Origin: Pseudalkalibacillus decolorationis
GTDB taxonomy: Bacteria > Bacillota > Bacilli > Bacillales > Fictibacillaceae
Assembly: GCF_024609785.1 (NCBI RefSeq)
Contig: NZ_JANHJQ010000010.1
Coordinates: forward strand, 89,987-153,986
Reading direction: 5' to 3'
DNA: 64,000 nucleotides
How positions within the stretch are numbered: the first letter of the stretch is position 1; each line of letters opens with the position of its first letter. Position numbers and translations under genes: made by a program. Of the stretch, positions 10,878 through 19,776 are shown piece after piece. A model generated the notes under the pieces. It was not told where the DNA came from. It saw only the letters and a list, made by a program, of their open reading frames with translations, and ran no database searches.

Positions 10878-11066
10878 CTACTCATTTTCTGATGCTTCTG
10901 ATTTTCCTAACTCATATGCGTCGTTCATCACATTCATTAACAAATTTAACATTGGTTGAATGTCTTCCATCGTTAACTCAATGCCTTTTTGTTCAATCAT
11001 TTGTTTCGCTTCAGGCAAATGCATCATCGCAATTTGCATAAATCTCATATTTCTCTCCTGATCCAT
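10878..11066 (-). CDS. comZ: ComZ, repressor of the comG competence operon
   Basis: A 62-residue cytoplasmic protein that in B. subtilis lowers expression of the comG DNA-uptake pilus operon. The pattern FMQIAMMHLPEAKQMIEQKGIELTMEDIQPML with a C-terminal AYELGKS is the ComZ signature. It lies downstream of med and upstream of fabH-fabF, as in B. subtilis. GGGG precedes the ATG. Identification is from sequence pattern and synteny. Confidence 0.88.
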   Translation of the reverse strand: MDQERNMRFMQIAMMHLPEAKQMIEQKGIELTMEDIQPMLNLLMNVMNDAYELGKSEASENE

Positions 11067-11129
11067 AACTCTTCCCCCCTTAATTAAATTTCGCCGTTAA
11101 TCATTCCGTTGCCTTTTAAATTTCCATTT

Positions 11130-12083
11130 TCATGGTGCTGGAAGTTTGCCAGTCTCCTTATAAACAGAAACAGCCTTATTTAATTTCTTTTGCAATTTCT
11201 TAGGAACCTCATCACTGAATGGTGCTAATGAGATCACACCATCTTGAAAATCATAGTGACGATTACCAGATTTCAGTTCTCCATTATCGAACTGTTTTGC
11301 AATTTTCACATACAAGAGATCGACATGCTGTACTGTACTTGTCAAAACGGTCTGTTTACCAAGATCGGTCATATTCGAGACAAAGCCTATCGCATAGTCC
11401 CCTTGATCCTTTACTTCTTTAATAACAGGGATCGTATAGCCATCACCTGCTGGGTAGTAAACATCTACTCCCATCTTCTCCATTTTCCGCAAAATATCAA
11501 TAGCTTTTTCCGTGTTACTCCAACTATTAACAAATTGTACAGATGCTACTGCGTTTGGATTGTAAACATTTACACCTTCTTGAAAACCTGTTACCTCAGG
11601 TTGCCACGGAAATGCCGCAATCATGCCAACTTGTCCACTTTCAGACATCGCTCCTGCTAACACACCAGCAAAATATCCCATCGCATATGAATCAAAGTGA
11701 ACACTCGTAATCCCATCACCGCTTACTATTCCATTAAAGCTCACAAAATGAAGATTAGGAAAATCTGCTTTAATTTCTTGAAAAATGGGTGCGTAAATTT
11801 GCCCATGTCCGAAGACAAGGTTCACCCCATCTTTTTTAAATTGATGAACGGCTTCTAGAACTTGCTCCTTAGACTTGATTTCTTCTCGATAAAAGACCTC
11901 TGTCTCAAATTGATCTTTCACTTGAAGCAAACCTTTATACCCTTTTGTCCCCCAACCCTGGTCATTGATTGTATCTTCAATCAACAATCCAGTACCCTTT
12001 AATTGTCCTTTACCGAGTGCTTCTTGACAACCAGTGAGTGCAAAAACCAATAGTGCAATTAGGAACGGCTTCAATATTTTCAT
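11130..12083 (-). CDS. med: Med, BMP-family lipoprotein regulating competence
   Basis: Member of the basic membrane protein (BMP, PnrA-like) substrate-binding family; B. subtilis Med positively affects comK expression. The product is 317 residues from the ATG at 12083, chosen because GGAGG stands 5 bases before it; an upstream in-frame start would put that site inside the gene. The N-terminus is a short lipoprotein-type signal with LTGC (Cys about residue 19). The BMP fold has motifs such as GQIYAPIF, VSFNG and PAGDGYTIPVI. It precedes comZ by 63 bases, the classical med-comZ pair. Confidence 0.85.
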   Translation of the reverse strand: MKILKPFLIALLVFALTGCQEALGKGQLKGTGLLIEDTINDQGWGTKGYKGLLQVKDQFETEVFYREEIKSKEQVLEAVHQFKKDGVNLVFGHGQIYAPIFQEIKADFPNLHFVSFNGIVSGDGITSVHFDSYAMGYFAGVLAGAMSESGQVGMIAAFPWQPEVTGFQEGVNVYNPNAVASVQFVNSWSNTEKAIDILRKMEKMGVDVYYPAGDGYTIPVIKEVKDQGDYAIGFVSNMTDLGKQTVLTSTVQHVDLLYVKIAKQFDNGELKSGNRHYDFQDGVISLAPFSDEVPKKLQKKLNKAVSVYKETGKLPAP

Positions 12084-12188
12084 CCGTACCTCCTTCAACA
12101 GGCAAGCTACAACTAGTATAAACGATATCCATTTTATATCAAAAAAACGATAAAATCCAACTTATTTTTTATAAGTTATCTTGATCCT

Positions 12189-12965
12189 TTATTTTTGACG
12201 TTTAGAATGGTTTAATAATTCTTTATATTTATCACTATCCACAATATAGGTAGCCGTAACAGCTTCCTTACCTGGCACTGGTACAACACCCGTAACATCA
12301 CTAGCGTTTCCAGCAGTAATTAATAGCTTAAGCAAATCTTTCACATTTAAGCTTGAGTTTTGATTAAATTCTCGATTACGTTTGTAAACTCCTGCTTGTT
12401 CCGATTGATCAATTTTCCCATAGTTGATTTCTAATGGATGTTCAAGTCCTTCGATTGAAGGTACTCGAACAATCAAATAATTGGATCCATTAGCATTCAT
12501 ATGCTCGGTTAAAAGGTTTTCTTCTGTCATCAAAACCTCCCCGAAAAGACTTGCCGGGTTCGCCTTTGTAGTGTCGGTGATCCTCTTGTGGCTCATTCCA
12601 TATACTTCGATTGTACTTAAAAGAATAACCCTCGCATTATGGTGAACCGCATATGATGCAATCTTCTCACTATTTTTCCGATGCTTTGCAATCACCATTT
12701 TCAAGTCAGAAAGTCGATTAGAACTTGGATAGGTTTGCGCGAAATGATAAACAACATCAACTGGCTCCATTGTACTCCAATTTACCTTTTCAATTGGTTT
12801 TGGGATGAAGTGAAACAATGCATTACGACCAATCCAATCAATTCGTTCATTATGTTTATCCTTTGGAGTATCTATTCCATATACATCAATCCCTAATTCT
12901 AATAATTCATTACATAAAGCATACCCGACTTCACCTGCAACTCCTGTAATCAATACTTTTTTCAT
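12189..12965 (-). CDS. NAD-dependent epimerase/dehydratase family protein
   Basis: Extended-SDR Rossmann protein, 258 residues. It begins with the dinucleotide-binding GVAGEVG (residues 7-13) and has an acidic end of beta-2 (GIDTPKDKHN). A YGMSHKR segment in the expected region matches the SDR YxxxK active site (Tyr, then Lys four residues later). A TEENLLTEH segment follows. Substrate cannot be told. The sequence order hydrolase-epimerase-med-comZ resembles the yja region of B. subtilis; I do not assign a symbol. Confidence 0.75.
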   Translation of the reverse strand: MKKVLITGVAGEVGYALCNELLELGIDVYGIDTPKDKHNERIDWIGRNALFHFIPKPIEKVNWSTMEPVDVVYHFAQTYPSSNRLSDLKMVIAKHRKNSEKIASYAVHHNARVILLSTIEVYGMSHKRITDTTKANPASLFGEVLMTEENLLTEHMNANGSNYLIVRVPSIEGLEHPLEINYGKIDQSEQAGVYKRNREFNQNSSLNVKDLLKLLITAGNASDVTGVVPVPGKEAVTATYIVDSDKYKELLNHSKRQK

Positions 12966-13104
12966 AATACAGGGCCCTCCAATATGATAGTAAACTTTAT
13001 ACTATTCTATTTTCCAAATAGAAATTCTGAACAAAAACATTTTTCTTAAAACTAGGTAAAGGCCGAACCATATTATGGATCGACCTGCCTTTTCTATTTT
13101 CGTT

Positions 13105-13848
13105 TTATAATATCTTTTCGTATTGTTGATAAAAGGACTTCAGTTTGTTCGCAAAATCAATCCTTCTTCCTGGTAGTTGTAACGTCAACGAGATTGGTAA
13201 ACCAAGTTGCTCACGATATTTTTCATATTCTCTGCTGTGATGTTGGAACAAATAGGGTGTGCCCTGCGTGTAGTGCCAAATTTTCACAGGGATTGAGGAT
13301 TGATATTGTTCAAATCCCTTATCCTCAAGAAGCAGCTGATCAACTTCATCCTCGTTCATTCCATATGCCTGACGGACCTCTCTATGAAACTGCTTATAAA
13401 ATAGCTTTTGCTCTTTAACGGCTTCTGCATGGACCTTTAAGCTGAAGCATGGATTTAAGAAGGCAACGGATCTTGTTAAAGATTCATATCTGTCTATCCA
13501 ACGAAGTGCAGTAAGAGCGCCCATTCCTTCGCTGAAAAGATGAATTTTAGGGTTGACTATTTCTTGTTTTATAATCGAATGGTACATCCGATGTAATAAA
13601 TCAAGGCTTTTTGGATTCCCCCAATTACGTCCAAATAAATTTGAATAAAAAACCGTATAGCCCAATTCCGTTAAACTACCAATAAACATTGATCGTTCGG
13701 GATGCTGTATCCAGAAACTTGTCGTGTCTGTCACATAATGGTTTACATCACCGATGATCAAAACGGCAAAGCCATTCGGTTTTTCAGGTAGATGAATAAT
13801 CCCTTTTTCATTATTTATTTCAAACATTCGGTAGGACACTTTACTCAT
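13105..13848 (-). CDS. Alpha/beta-hydrolase-like protein next to med
   Basis: A 247-residue cytoplasmic protein with a probable alpha/beta-hydrolase fold. A nucleophile-elbow-like GMGALTAL is seen inside HLFSEGMGALTALRW, but the usual GxSxG is replaced by SEGMG, so catalysis is uncertain. The ATG at 13848 is chosen because AAGG lies about 10 bases upstream; a GTG three codons earlier is possible. Family members sit beside med in bacilli. It may be a degenerate hydrolase with a regulatory role; this is inference. Confidence 0.65.
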   Translation of the reverse strand: MSKVSYRMFEINNEKGIIHLPEKPNGFAVLIIGDVNHYVTDTTSFWIQHPERSMFIGSLTELGYTVFYSNLFGRNWGNPKSLDLLHRMYHSIIKQEIVNPKIHLFSEGMGALTALRWIDRYESLTRSVAFLNPCFSLKVHAEAVKEQKLFYKQFHREVRQAYGMNEDEVDQLLLEDKGFEQYQSSIPVKIWHYTQGTPYLFQHHSREYEKYREQLGLPISLTLQLPGRRIDFANKLKSFYQQYEKIL

Positions 13849-14032
13849 ACTATTCACGCCTTAAAGGTTGACTCTAAGTTAATGTATGCAATAAATTCAA
13901 AATAGAGAGAGGATATCGCCCATTTATAGCGTTTAGGATATAAAATGAGGCACATTTTTAATGTTCTTTGCATGGAAGTTATGCTACAATATAAGCGGAT
14001 AATTGTTAGATATCATGAAGAGGTGAAAAAAT

Positions 14033-14215
14033 ATGCGTTATATTTGGACAATCATTTGGTCGCTCTTACTAACAAATATGGCATTTTATGTCTTAAGCTC
14101 TATGCAAGGTGGAGAATATCATTTCACAACGGCTTGTATCGTTGGACTTGTCTTTTCAGTATTCGTTTTCATCCTTGGCGAAGCAGGTATAAAAGATCCA
14201 GAAGCAACAAAATAA
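14033..14215 (+). CDS. yjzD: YjzD family small membrane protein (DUF2929)
   Basis: A 60-residue protein with two membrane helices (about residues 3-22 and 32-50) and the N-terminal MRYIWTIIWSLLL pattern of DUF2929. GAGGTG lies 6 bases before the ATG. It ends 10 bases before a strong hairpin. In B. subtilis yjzD lies in the same neighbourhood (yjzC, yjzD, med). Function unknown. Confidence 0.8.
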   Translation: MRYIWTIIWSLLLTNMAFYVLSSMQGGEYHFTTACIVGLVFSVFVFILGEAGIKDPEATK

Positions 14216-14224
14216 ACGTTTACG

Positions 14225-14261
14225 AAAAAGCTGGCCCGTTAAGATTCCGGGTCAGCTTTTT
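14225..14261. terminator. Terminator between yjzD and the amino-acid permease
   Basis: AAAAAGCTGGCCCG pairs with CGGGTCAGCTTTTT (one G-T wobble). A/T tracts on both sides suit both convergent genes. Confidence 0.9.
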
Positions 14262-14298
14262 AACGCTTAAGAATGAAAAAAAGACATTTTCACAATCT

Positions 14299-14955
14299 TT
14301 ATCCAGTTGCCCACTTTCTCTCAACAAAGTTTAATAGCTTACTTAATGTTAAAGTTAAGACAAGATAAATTAGGGCAACTGTAATGTATGGTTCCCACAC
14401 GCGATAATATTGGCCTTGCATTGCCCTTCCCCAATACATAAGTTCTGGAACGGCAATAATTGCGAGTAAAGAAGATTCCTTAATAAGGACAATAAATTCA
14501 TTCCCAAGCGGTGGTATCATTCTTTTCACGGCTTGTGGCAAAATGACATGAAGCATCGATTCTGAATGATTCATACCCAAAGATCTAGCTGCCTCCATCT
14601 GTCCCTTATCAATTGATTGGATCCCAGCACGGAAGATTTCTGCAATATAAGCTGCTGCGTTTAAGGATAGAGAAGTAATCCCAGCAAAAATCGCATTCGT
14701 ATCACCAATAATAAACGGAACAGCACCAAAATGTATGAGTAATATTTGCACAAATAAAGGTGTTCCACGAAAAAAAGTAATATACCAATCGAGTGGAATA
14801 TTGATCCACTTGTTTTTGGATAACTTTCCGATACCGATAAACAATCCCATAATAAGTCCAATTACAATACCAGCTAAGGATAAGCCGATCGTGAGTAAGG
14901 TCCCTTCTAAAAATAAATAGGCATACTCCTTCACAATATCAAAGCGAAACTCCAT
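14299..14955 (-). CDS. Polar amino-acid ABC transporter permease
   Basis: Membrane subunit of a His/Glu/Gln/Arg-type importer, 218 residues with five membrane segments. It has the family EAA loop around residues 115-135 (AEIFRAGIQSIDKGQMEAARSLG) and an adjacent PQAVKRMIPPLGNEF stretch. It follows the binding-protein gene by 185 bases with a hairpin between. No ATPase gene follows; the next gene is the convergent yjzD. The ATPase must be encoded elsewhere or be shared. Confidence 0.9.
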   Translation of the reverse strand: MEFRFDIVKEYAYLFLEGTLLTIGLSLAGIVIGLIMGLFIGIGKLSKNKWINIPLDWYITFFRGTPLFVQILLIHFGAVPFIIGDTNAIFAGITSLSLNAAAYIAEIFRAGIQSIDKGQMEAARSLGMNHSESMLHVILPQAVKRMIPPLGNEFIVLIKESSLLAIIAVPELMYWGRAMQGQYYRVWEPYITVALIYLVLTLTLSKLLNFVERKWATG

Positions 14956-15021
14956 ATGTCATCTCCTTTTGTAACTCGTACAACCGCTTTTCTGTCTATG
15001 TACAACTTGAAAACGAAGTTC

Positions 15022-15074
15022 CTAGAAAGAACCTCAAATAAATTCTACTTCTACTGAAACGAGGCTCTTTCTAG
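15022..15074 (-). terminator. Intercistronic hairpin between binding protein and permease
   Basis: CTAGAAAGAACCTC pairs with GAGGCTCTTTCTAG around a 25-base loop. It is probably an attenuator or RNA-stability element giving more binding protein than permease. Confidence 0.55.
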
Positions 15075-15106
15075 AGGATGTTCAAAAAGTATCCAAGGGC
15101 TGATGT
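15073..15106 (+). repeat. Rep-A end fragment
   Basis: AGAGGATGTTCAAAAAGTAT matches the left terminus of Rep-A (compare 60376: AGAGGTTGTTCAAAAAGTAT). The remainder of the element is absent, so this looks like a solo end left by deletion. Confidence 0.6.
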
Positions 15107-15140
15107 ACCTTTCTATTTCTTATTGTTTGATTCGAAAGGT

Positions 15141-15950
15141 TTACTTGTTCAATTGGGCTTTTAAAGCTTTCAAATCTGGCTCTTCTCCAAACCATTCCTT
15201 ATATAATTTGGAATATGTTCCATCCTCGATGACTGCTTTTATGGCTTTATCAAAATCTTTTTTCAGCTCACTATCTTTCGGAAACATTAAACCATAAAAC
15301 TCAGAATCGAAACTGTTAGGGTCTTTTATTGCTTTTAGCTTCTTATCGGGGTTGTTTTTGACATATTCGATGACAACCGTATTATCTGCCACAACCGCGT
15401 CTGCTCCACCTTTAACAAGCTCCATAATAGCAAGAACATTGTTTTCAAACTTTTTAATATCTTCATGGTTCGTACCAAACAGGGTTTCTACAGCGGCTTG
15501 GCCAGTTGTTCCATTCTGAACCGCTACGACCTTTCCTTTCAAATCTTCGGCTCCTTGTATATCACTACCCTCTGGAACAAGAATCATATTAGTAGACTCG
15601 AAATAAGGAACTGAAAAATCATACGTTTGCTTCCGATCCTCATTAATCGTTATCGCTGAAATACCAATATCTGCTCTTTCCCCTTGTATTTCCGCAAATA
15701 ATGGGTCCCATCCGATATTTTTCACTTCATAGTCGTACCCAGCTTCTTTCATTACCGTATCAATAAAATCAATGTCGAACCCGACTATCTGGTCACCGTC
15801 CATATACTCAAATGGAGCATAAGCTGCTTCGGTTATAACTTCTAACTTCTTCTTTCCATCACCGGTTGCACTTTCACTACATGCTACCAGTACCCCCATT
15901 AATGCAATCAAAATAACAATAAATACCCCTTTAATTGACGCCTTGTTCAA
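15141..15950 (-). CDS. Amino-acid ABC transporter substrate-binding lipoprotein
   Basis: SBP family 3 protein that captures a polar amino acid outside the cell. The 269-residue product has a lipoprotein signal with LVAC (Cys24). The family start AAYAPFEYMDGDQIVGFDIDF follows at about residues 42-62, and the family motif DIGISAITINEDRKQTYDFS comes later. It is the first gene of a two-gene operon with the permease. The specific ligand is not predictable from the motifs I can see. Confidence 0.92.
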   Translation of the reverse strand: MNKASIKGVFIVILIALMGVLVACSESATGDGKKKLEVITEAAYAPFEYMDGDQIVGFDIDFIDTVMKEAGYDYEVKNIGWDPLFAEIQGERADIGISAITINEDRKQTYDFSVPYFESTNMILVPEGSDIQGAEDLKGKVVAVQNGTTGQAAVETLFGTNHEDIKKFENNVLAIMELVKGGADAVVADNTVVIEYVKNNPDKKLKAIKDPNSFDSEFYGLMFPKDSELKKDFDKAIKAVIEDGTYSKLYKEWFGEEPDLKALKAQLNK

Positions 15951-16254
15951 TTTTCATCTCCCCCTCATTTGCATTTGTTCGCAACATCTGCAGACTTACA
16001 TTCTCTTATTATGAGGAGTTTTGATTATGTAGAAGACAAATAAGAGTAATCTAAGAAACACTTAATAGTATACGGGCCCCTTTCCGTTTTCTAAATTTTC
16101 TTAATATTGTCTCATTATTATATTAATCGTAAATTACTTTGACTTCAAGTTACTTTTTTTAAAAAAATAGCTAAGACACATGAACTAAAAGCAAAAAGCC
16201 GACCCATATTCATAATGAGCCGACCCACACTTTCGCTTAAAATATAATAATGAC
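15951..16254. other. Gene-free interval upstream of the amino-acid importer
   Basis: About 300 A/T-rich bases. It should hold the importer promoter, but no box pair stands out. At 16197-16205 and 16218-16226 AGCCGACCC occurs twice in the same orientation, so it does not form a hairpin. I see no gene. Confidence 0.4.
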
Positions 16255-16434
16255 TTAAGGCTTCCGCTTGTATGTCCACTTACGATTATGATTACTCGTT
16301 TCGGGAAATTCATCTCCTGCATGCATTTTTAATTCCTTAGGGTTATTCACTGTACTTCCCGTCTCACCAATTTCAACATAAACACCGTTGTTCGGAGCTT
16401 TTTGGCCAGGGGTAAATTGCCTGTTTTGACCCAT
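16255..16434 (-). CDS. yjzC: YjzC family protein
   Basis: A 59-residue small soluble protein. The start at 16434 is chosen because GGAGG stands 6 bases before it; an upstream in-frame ATG would bury that site. The pattern MGQNRQFTPGQKAPNNGVY followed by EIGETGS and a C-terminal KWTYKRK is the YjzC family. Function unknown; in B. subtilis it lies near med/yjzD as here. Confidence 0.85.
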   Translation of the reverse strand: MGQNRQFTPGQKAPNNGVYVEIGETGSTVNNPKELKMHAGDEFPETSNHNRKWTYKRKP

Positions 16435-16535
16435 TCGATTTCCTCCTTCAATCATTTTCAGTATCCGATATTAGGTTTTCCAGCACAGTCAAAAATATGA
16501 ATTACAGACAGCAAACTTTTATACTTATACGTGCA

Positions 16536-16561
16536 AAAAAGCCACCTTCATGGTGACTTTC
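16536..16561 (-). terminator. Terminator of the 16582-16959 gene
   Basis: On the minus strand AAGTCACC-ATGA-AGGTGGCTT followed by TTTTTG. Confidence 0.8.
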
Positions 16562-16581
16562 AATCATAGATTATCTTCTTT

Positions 16582-16959
16582 TTAATATGGGACAAGTGAT
16601 AGTGCTGTCAGAAATGCGAGTGGTAAGATCAGTCGGCGAAAACCAAATCCAGGTCTTGGGTAAGGATATGGATAACCATAACCGTAGCCATAATATTGTC
16701 TTTGCTGATTCATCGTATATGATGAGTCATTTTGCTTACCCTTTAGAGAATTGTGTTGTTGCGTCGGATTTGGCTGTTGTGTATAAGATACCTCAACGAT
16801 TAAGTATATATTTTGCTTATCTACATGCTCTAGATAACCTTCGTAAACGTTCCCATCCATCATTTGACAATTAACATGCTTATGAAGATGCTTCTTACAA
16901 TGCTTTTGCAATTGTTGGTTATGTGCATTATAAGCCTGCATAAACTTACGGTAAGACAC
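16582..16959 (-). CDS. Putative spore-coat-like protein with short Sm-like segment
   Basis: A 125-residue protein in three parts. A His/Lys-rich N-terminus (HCKKHLHKHVNC) is followed by a short beta-strand segment, VNCQMMDGNVYEGYLEHVDKQ (about residues 29-50), resembling the Sm-fold-like modules of some Bacillus coat proteins. A Gln/Asn-rich linker and a Tyr/Gly/Pro repeat (YGYGYGYPYPYP, about 90-102) lead to a hydrophobic C-terminus. Composition suggests a spore or surface component. No named family is assigned. Confidence 0.55.
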   Translation of the reverse strand: MSYRKFMQAYNAHNQQLQKHCKKHLHKHVNCQMMDGNVYEGYLEHVDKQNIYLIVEVSYTQQPNPTQQHNSLKGKQNDSSYTMNQQRQYYGYGYGYPYPYPRPGFGFRRLILPLAFLTALSLVPY

Positions 16960-17118
16960 GCCCTTCCCCCCTCATACAATCATGATATTCAACCAGTATG
17001 AGAAATGTGTAAGGACAAATTATTATCAATCATCAGGAAACGTGTTATATTAAATTCACTTTTTTTCTAAAACATATAATAATTAATCATGCTAATCTTT
17101 TAATGGAGGAATTCTTTA

Positions 17119-17931
17119 ATGGAACAATTTCTTATATTGATTACATATGCTTTTTTTGGTCTAGTTCAAGGGATTACTGAGCCAATTCCGATTTCCTCTA
17201 GTGGTCACCTTGTCATTACTGAACATTTTCTAGGCGTCCATCCGAAGGGCATGAGTTTTGAAGTATTTATGAACTTCGCCTCATTACTTGCAGTACTCGT
17301 CATCTACCGAACTGATTTAATACGTTTAACCAAGAATGGCCTCTCCTATACGAAATCTCGGAACAAGCAATATCGCGGAGATTTCATGTTCATTGTTTAT
17401 TTGGTTGTAGGAACGCTTCCGGCGGCGATACTCGGTTTGATCTTTGAAGATATGATCTCTGAGAACTTAAAGACAGTCTCTATAATAGGATTTACATTAA
17501 TTATTACAGGGCTCGCATTATGGATGATCCGTAATCTTCGTGGAAGAAAGAAGGATCAAGACCTATCCATAAAAGATGCTTTGATTATTGGCTTTGCACA
17601 AGCTATTGCGTTGATTCCAGGGATAAGCCGGTCTGGAGCAACGATTGTAGCTGCAATGACTCGGGGAATGAAACAAGAAACTGCACTTCGATATTCCTTC
17701 CTCCTCTACATACCCGTTAGTGTTGGAACCATGCTGCTCAGCTTTGATGACATTTTGTATGATCCTGCGTTTGATCAATTACTGATTCCATACCTTGTTG
17801 CATTTATCATTTCATTTATCGCTTCCTACTTTTCATTAAAATGGTTGATGGGAATTATGGAGCGGGGAAATTTGAAATACTTCGCGATTTATTGTTTCAT
17901 TGTTGGCCCAATCATCCTGCTATTTTTATAA
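17119..17931 (+). CDS. uppP: Undecaprenyl-diphosphatase UppP (BacA family)
   Basis: Integral membrane enzyme that dephosphorylates undecaprenyl diphosphate, recycling the lipid carrier for cell-wall synthesis and giving bacitracin tolerance. The 270-residue product has the two family motifs: [14 protein letters not shown] (about residues 19-32), a variant of the usual G-TEF-P-SS-GH, and the PGISRSGAT motif (about 175-183). About seven to eight hydrophobic segments are visible. GGAGG precedes the ATG. Monocistronic by context. Confidence 0.93.
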   Translation: MEQFLILITYAFFGLVQGITEPIPISSSGHLVITEHFLGVHPKGMSFEVFMNFASLLAVLVIYRTDLIRLTKNGLSYTKSRNKQYRGDFMFIVYLVVGTLPAAILGLIFEDMISENLKTVSIIGFTLIITGLALWMIRNLRGRKKDQDLSIKDALIIGFAQAIALIPGISRSGATIVAAMTRGMKQETALRYSFLLYIPVSVGTMLLSFDDILYDPAFDQLLIPYLVAFIISFIASYFSLKWLMGIMERGNLKYFAIYCFIVGPIILLFL

Positions 17932-17970
17932 TTGGTAATCAGAACAGATCTTATATTTAACTTTCAGTGG

Positions 17971-19116
17971 TTACGTCGTTTCTTTTACTGGTTCCTTTTG
18001 AAAGGTAATTGTCTGAGTCAGCATAACAAGTAGCTGAAGAATCGTAATAATCAAAATTACAGGTCCTAGTATCATAATGACTGCTTTCTGTATCCACTGA
18101 TCAACCGGGCTTTGACCTTGAAGAACAAGTACAGAGAGAGTCAGGTAATAAAACATTCCGAATGTAAACACTCGTGCCCATTGCGATGGATGGTAAACCC
18201 AAATGCCCTTTTGAAAACCTAATAGCTTTACCCGCTTCACAGCTCTAAACATCTCAATTAGTTCTACAATGATAAAAAGGGCAAAGCCTACCCACCAATA
18301 CAAGACGAACAAACCTGAAACGGTACCCGACAAATTGAACCATGCAACACCTGTAATCGAGATGGCACCATGGATAATGCAATTTGTATTTGCCCAATCC
18401 GCTGTTATTTTCCAATCGAATTTTCCGTACCGAATCACTAGCAAAGTCAAGCAGATTAGATAGAAGAATACCCCAATATATAGAAAGACAGTTTCCAATA
18501 GTATTGAAAGCGACCATGCCCAGTCACAAACAATTACGACTGACTGAGTAGAAACAGTTAAGAGCAGGATACCACCATGAAGCTCTGCCACTTTTTTGAA
18601 CTGCCCTTTTAAAGATATAAGTTGTTTGATCGAAAGGATGATATAATATACCCAGATTACAAAAGCAATGAGGGCAAATATTCGGGAAACCCAAACCACA
18701 TCAGGATAGTAAAAAAGGATGTTCACACCGAGGACGGATGTAGCTGCTACCCATGTTCCTATTAAAAAAGTCTGATTTGGATCCGTTTTTGAAACGGTAA
18801 GCACACTCCCCCCATCAACGAGGTAATGGATCGATACTTGCAGCCAAAGTCCAGCTAGCAAAAAAGGAACGATCGAGACTTCGTTCACAAGATGCATAGT
18901 GTAAAGTGGACCAAGTGAAATGATTCCGAGCCCCATAATTAAAGCCCCTTTGCTTAGATCATTCCGTCGAACGTGTAGTGCAACCAATACACTACCGGAA
19001 TATAACAAGAGAGCTCGGACCCCTTGATATAAGGAAAATTCAGACCAAATTACAAATCCAAAAAAGTATAGAAATGCTAAACAAGTTACTGGAATAAGTT
19101 CATAGATTCTTTTCAC
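17971..19116 (-). CDS. Polytopic membrane protein, possibly TDT/SLAC1-like
   Basis: A 381-residue protein with about ten hydrophobic segments and short loops. A GTWVAATSVLG stretch and helix spacing recall the tellurite-resistance/dicarboxylate (TDT) fold, but the match is weak. GTG at 19116 is taken as the start because AGGGTGAGG lies about 8 bases upstream. The in-frame extension further up falls inside a Rep-C repeat copy, so it is not native coding sequence. It is convergent with uppP. No substrate can be named. Confidence 0.6.
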   Translation of the reverse strand: MKRIYELIPVTCLAFLYFFGFVIWSEFSLYQGVRALLLYSGSVLVALHVRRNDLSKGALIMGLGIISLGPLYTMHLVNEVSIVPFLLAGLWLQVSIHYLVDGGSVLTVSKTDPNQTFLIGTWVAATSVLGVNILFYYPDVVWVSRIFALIAFVIWVYYIILSIKQLISLKGQFKKVAELHGGILLLTVSTQSVVIVCDWAWSLSILLETVFLYIGVFFYLICLTLLVIRYGKFDWKITADWANTNCIIHGAISITGVAWFNLSGTVSGLFVLYWWVGFALFIIVELIEMFRAVKRVKLLGFQKGIWVYHPSQWARVFTFGMFYYLTLSVLVLQGQSPVDQWIQKAVIMILGPVILIITILQLLVMLTQTITFQKEPVKETT

Positions 19117-19143
19117 TTTAAACAACCTCACCCTAAACTCAAA

Positions 19144-19234
19144 TAAAGAAAACTTGGCTAGCACCAAGCCTTAGCGCAGGTGATCGCCGTAGTTGCGCTT
19201 ATACTATAGAAAGTATTTTTATACTTTCTTAACG
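19144..19234. repeat. Rep-C element (copy 1)
   Basis: Starts TAAAGAAAACTTGG and ends TTTATACTTTCTTAACGTG, with GAAAGTATTTTTATACTTTC as an internal hairpin. About 90 bp, shared with 25999, 54257, 54406 and 61227. It lies just upstream of the membrane-protein gene start. Confidence 0.8.
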
Positions 19235-19396
19235 TGGAACAAAATTTCACACATGAACGAATATAGACTTAAAAACGAATTCTGTCAAAAGTATAATCGA
19301 TGTGGAAGGGATTTTATTATCTTAAAAGAATGAATAAGTATCGGTGCGTGTTCGTGATGCTTTCCTATTCTGTTTTTTGATTGGGGATGAAATAGT

Positions 19397-19543
19397 ATGA
19401 AAGAATACATAGGGCCATGTAAACAATGTCAAAAACCGATCTATTGTCTTGACGGGTTTATTAACGGGATTGTCTTAGTGGATGGTCTTCTTTGCTTTGA
19501 TTGTCAGGAGGGAGAGAAAGATGATGACCCACCCTCCTCTTAA
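19397..19543 (+). CDS. Small double-CxxC protein overlapping the moaD 3' end
   Basis: A 48-residue protein with two CxxC pairs, CKQC (residues 8-11) and CFDC (33-36), forming a plausible zinc-ribbon knuckle pair, and an acidic tail (EGEKDDDPPSS). GGGGATG precedes the ATG. Its last 4 bases overlap the last bases of the convergent moaD. I do not recognise a family. A metal-binding or redox accessory role next to molybdopterin genes is only a guess. Confidence 0.5.
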   Translation: MKEYIGPCKQCQKPIYCLDGFINGIVLVDGLLCFDCQEGEKDDDPPSS

Positions 19544-19776
19544 CCTCCACTCACAGGGGGTAACAATGCAACCGTATCACCTTTTTGTACAGAGTGGTCT
19601 GGCTCATTCACAAACTCTTCGTTTACTGCTACCATTACATTCGAAAGTTCAAGGTTTGGTTCATTTTTCTTTAATTCTTCGATCAGATCGGTCAGGGTAA
19701 TTGAGTCCTTCTCAACGAAAAGCTCTCCTTTCCCGACCTTTTCATGTAAACCTGCAAAAAGTAAAACCTTAATCAT
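19540..19776 (-). CDS. moaD: Molybdopterin synthase small subunit MoaD
   Basis: Ubiquitin-like sulfur carrier that donates sulfur to precursor Z (cPMP) in molybdopterin synthesis. The 78-residue product ends with the essential Gly-Gly (PPVSGG) that is adenylated and thiocarboxylated. The VKVLLFAGLHEKVG-type N-terminus and ALLPPVSGG C-terminus are diagnostic. It overlaps moaE by 8 bases, indicating coupling of the two synthase subunits. Confidence 0.95.
   Translation of the reverse strand: MIKVLLFAGLHEKVGKGELFVEKDSITLTDLIEELKKNEPNLELSNVMVAVNEEFVNEPDHSVQKGDTVALLPPVSGG

Noticed and set aside
16197..16226. yjzC terminator
   Set aside because: AGCCGACCC occurs twice in the same orientation, so no stem can form.
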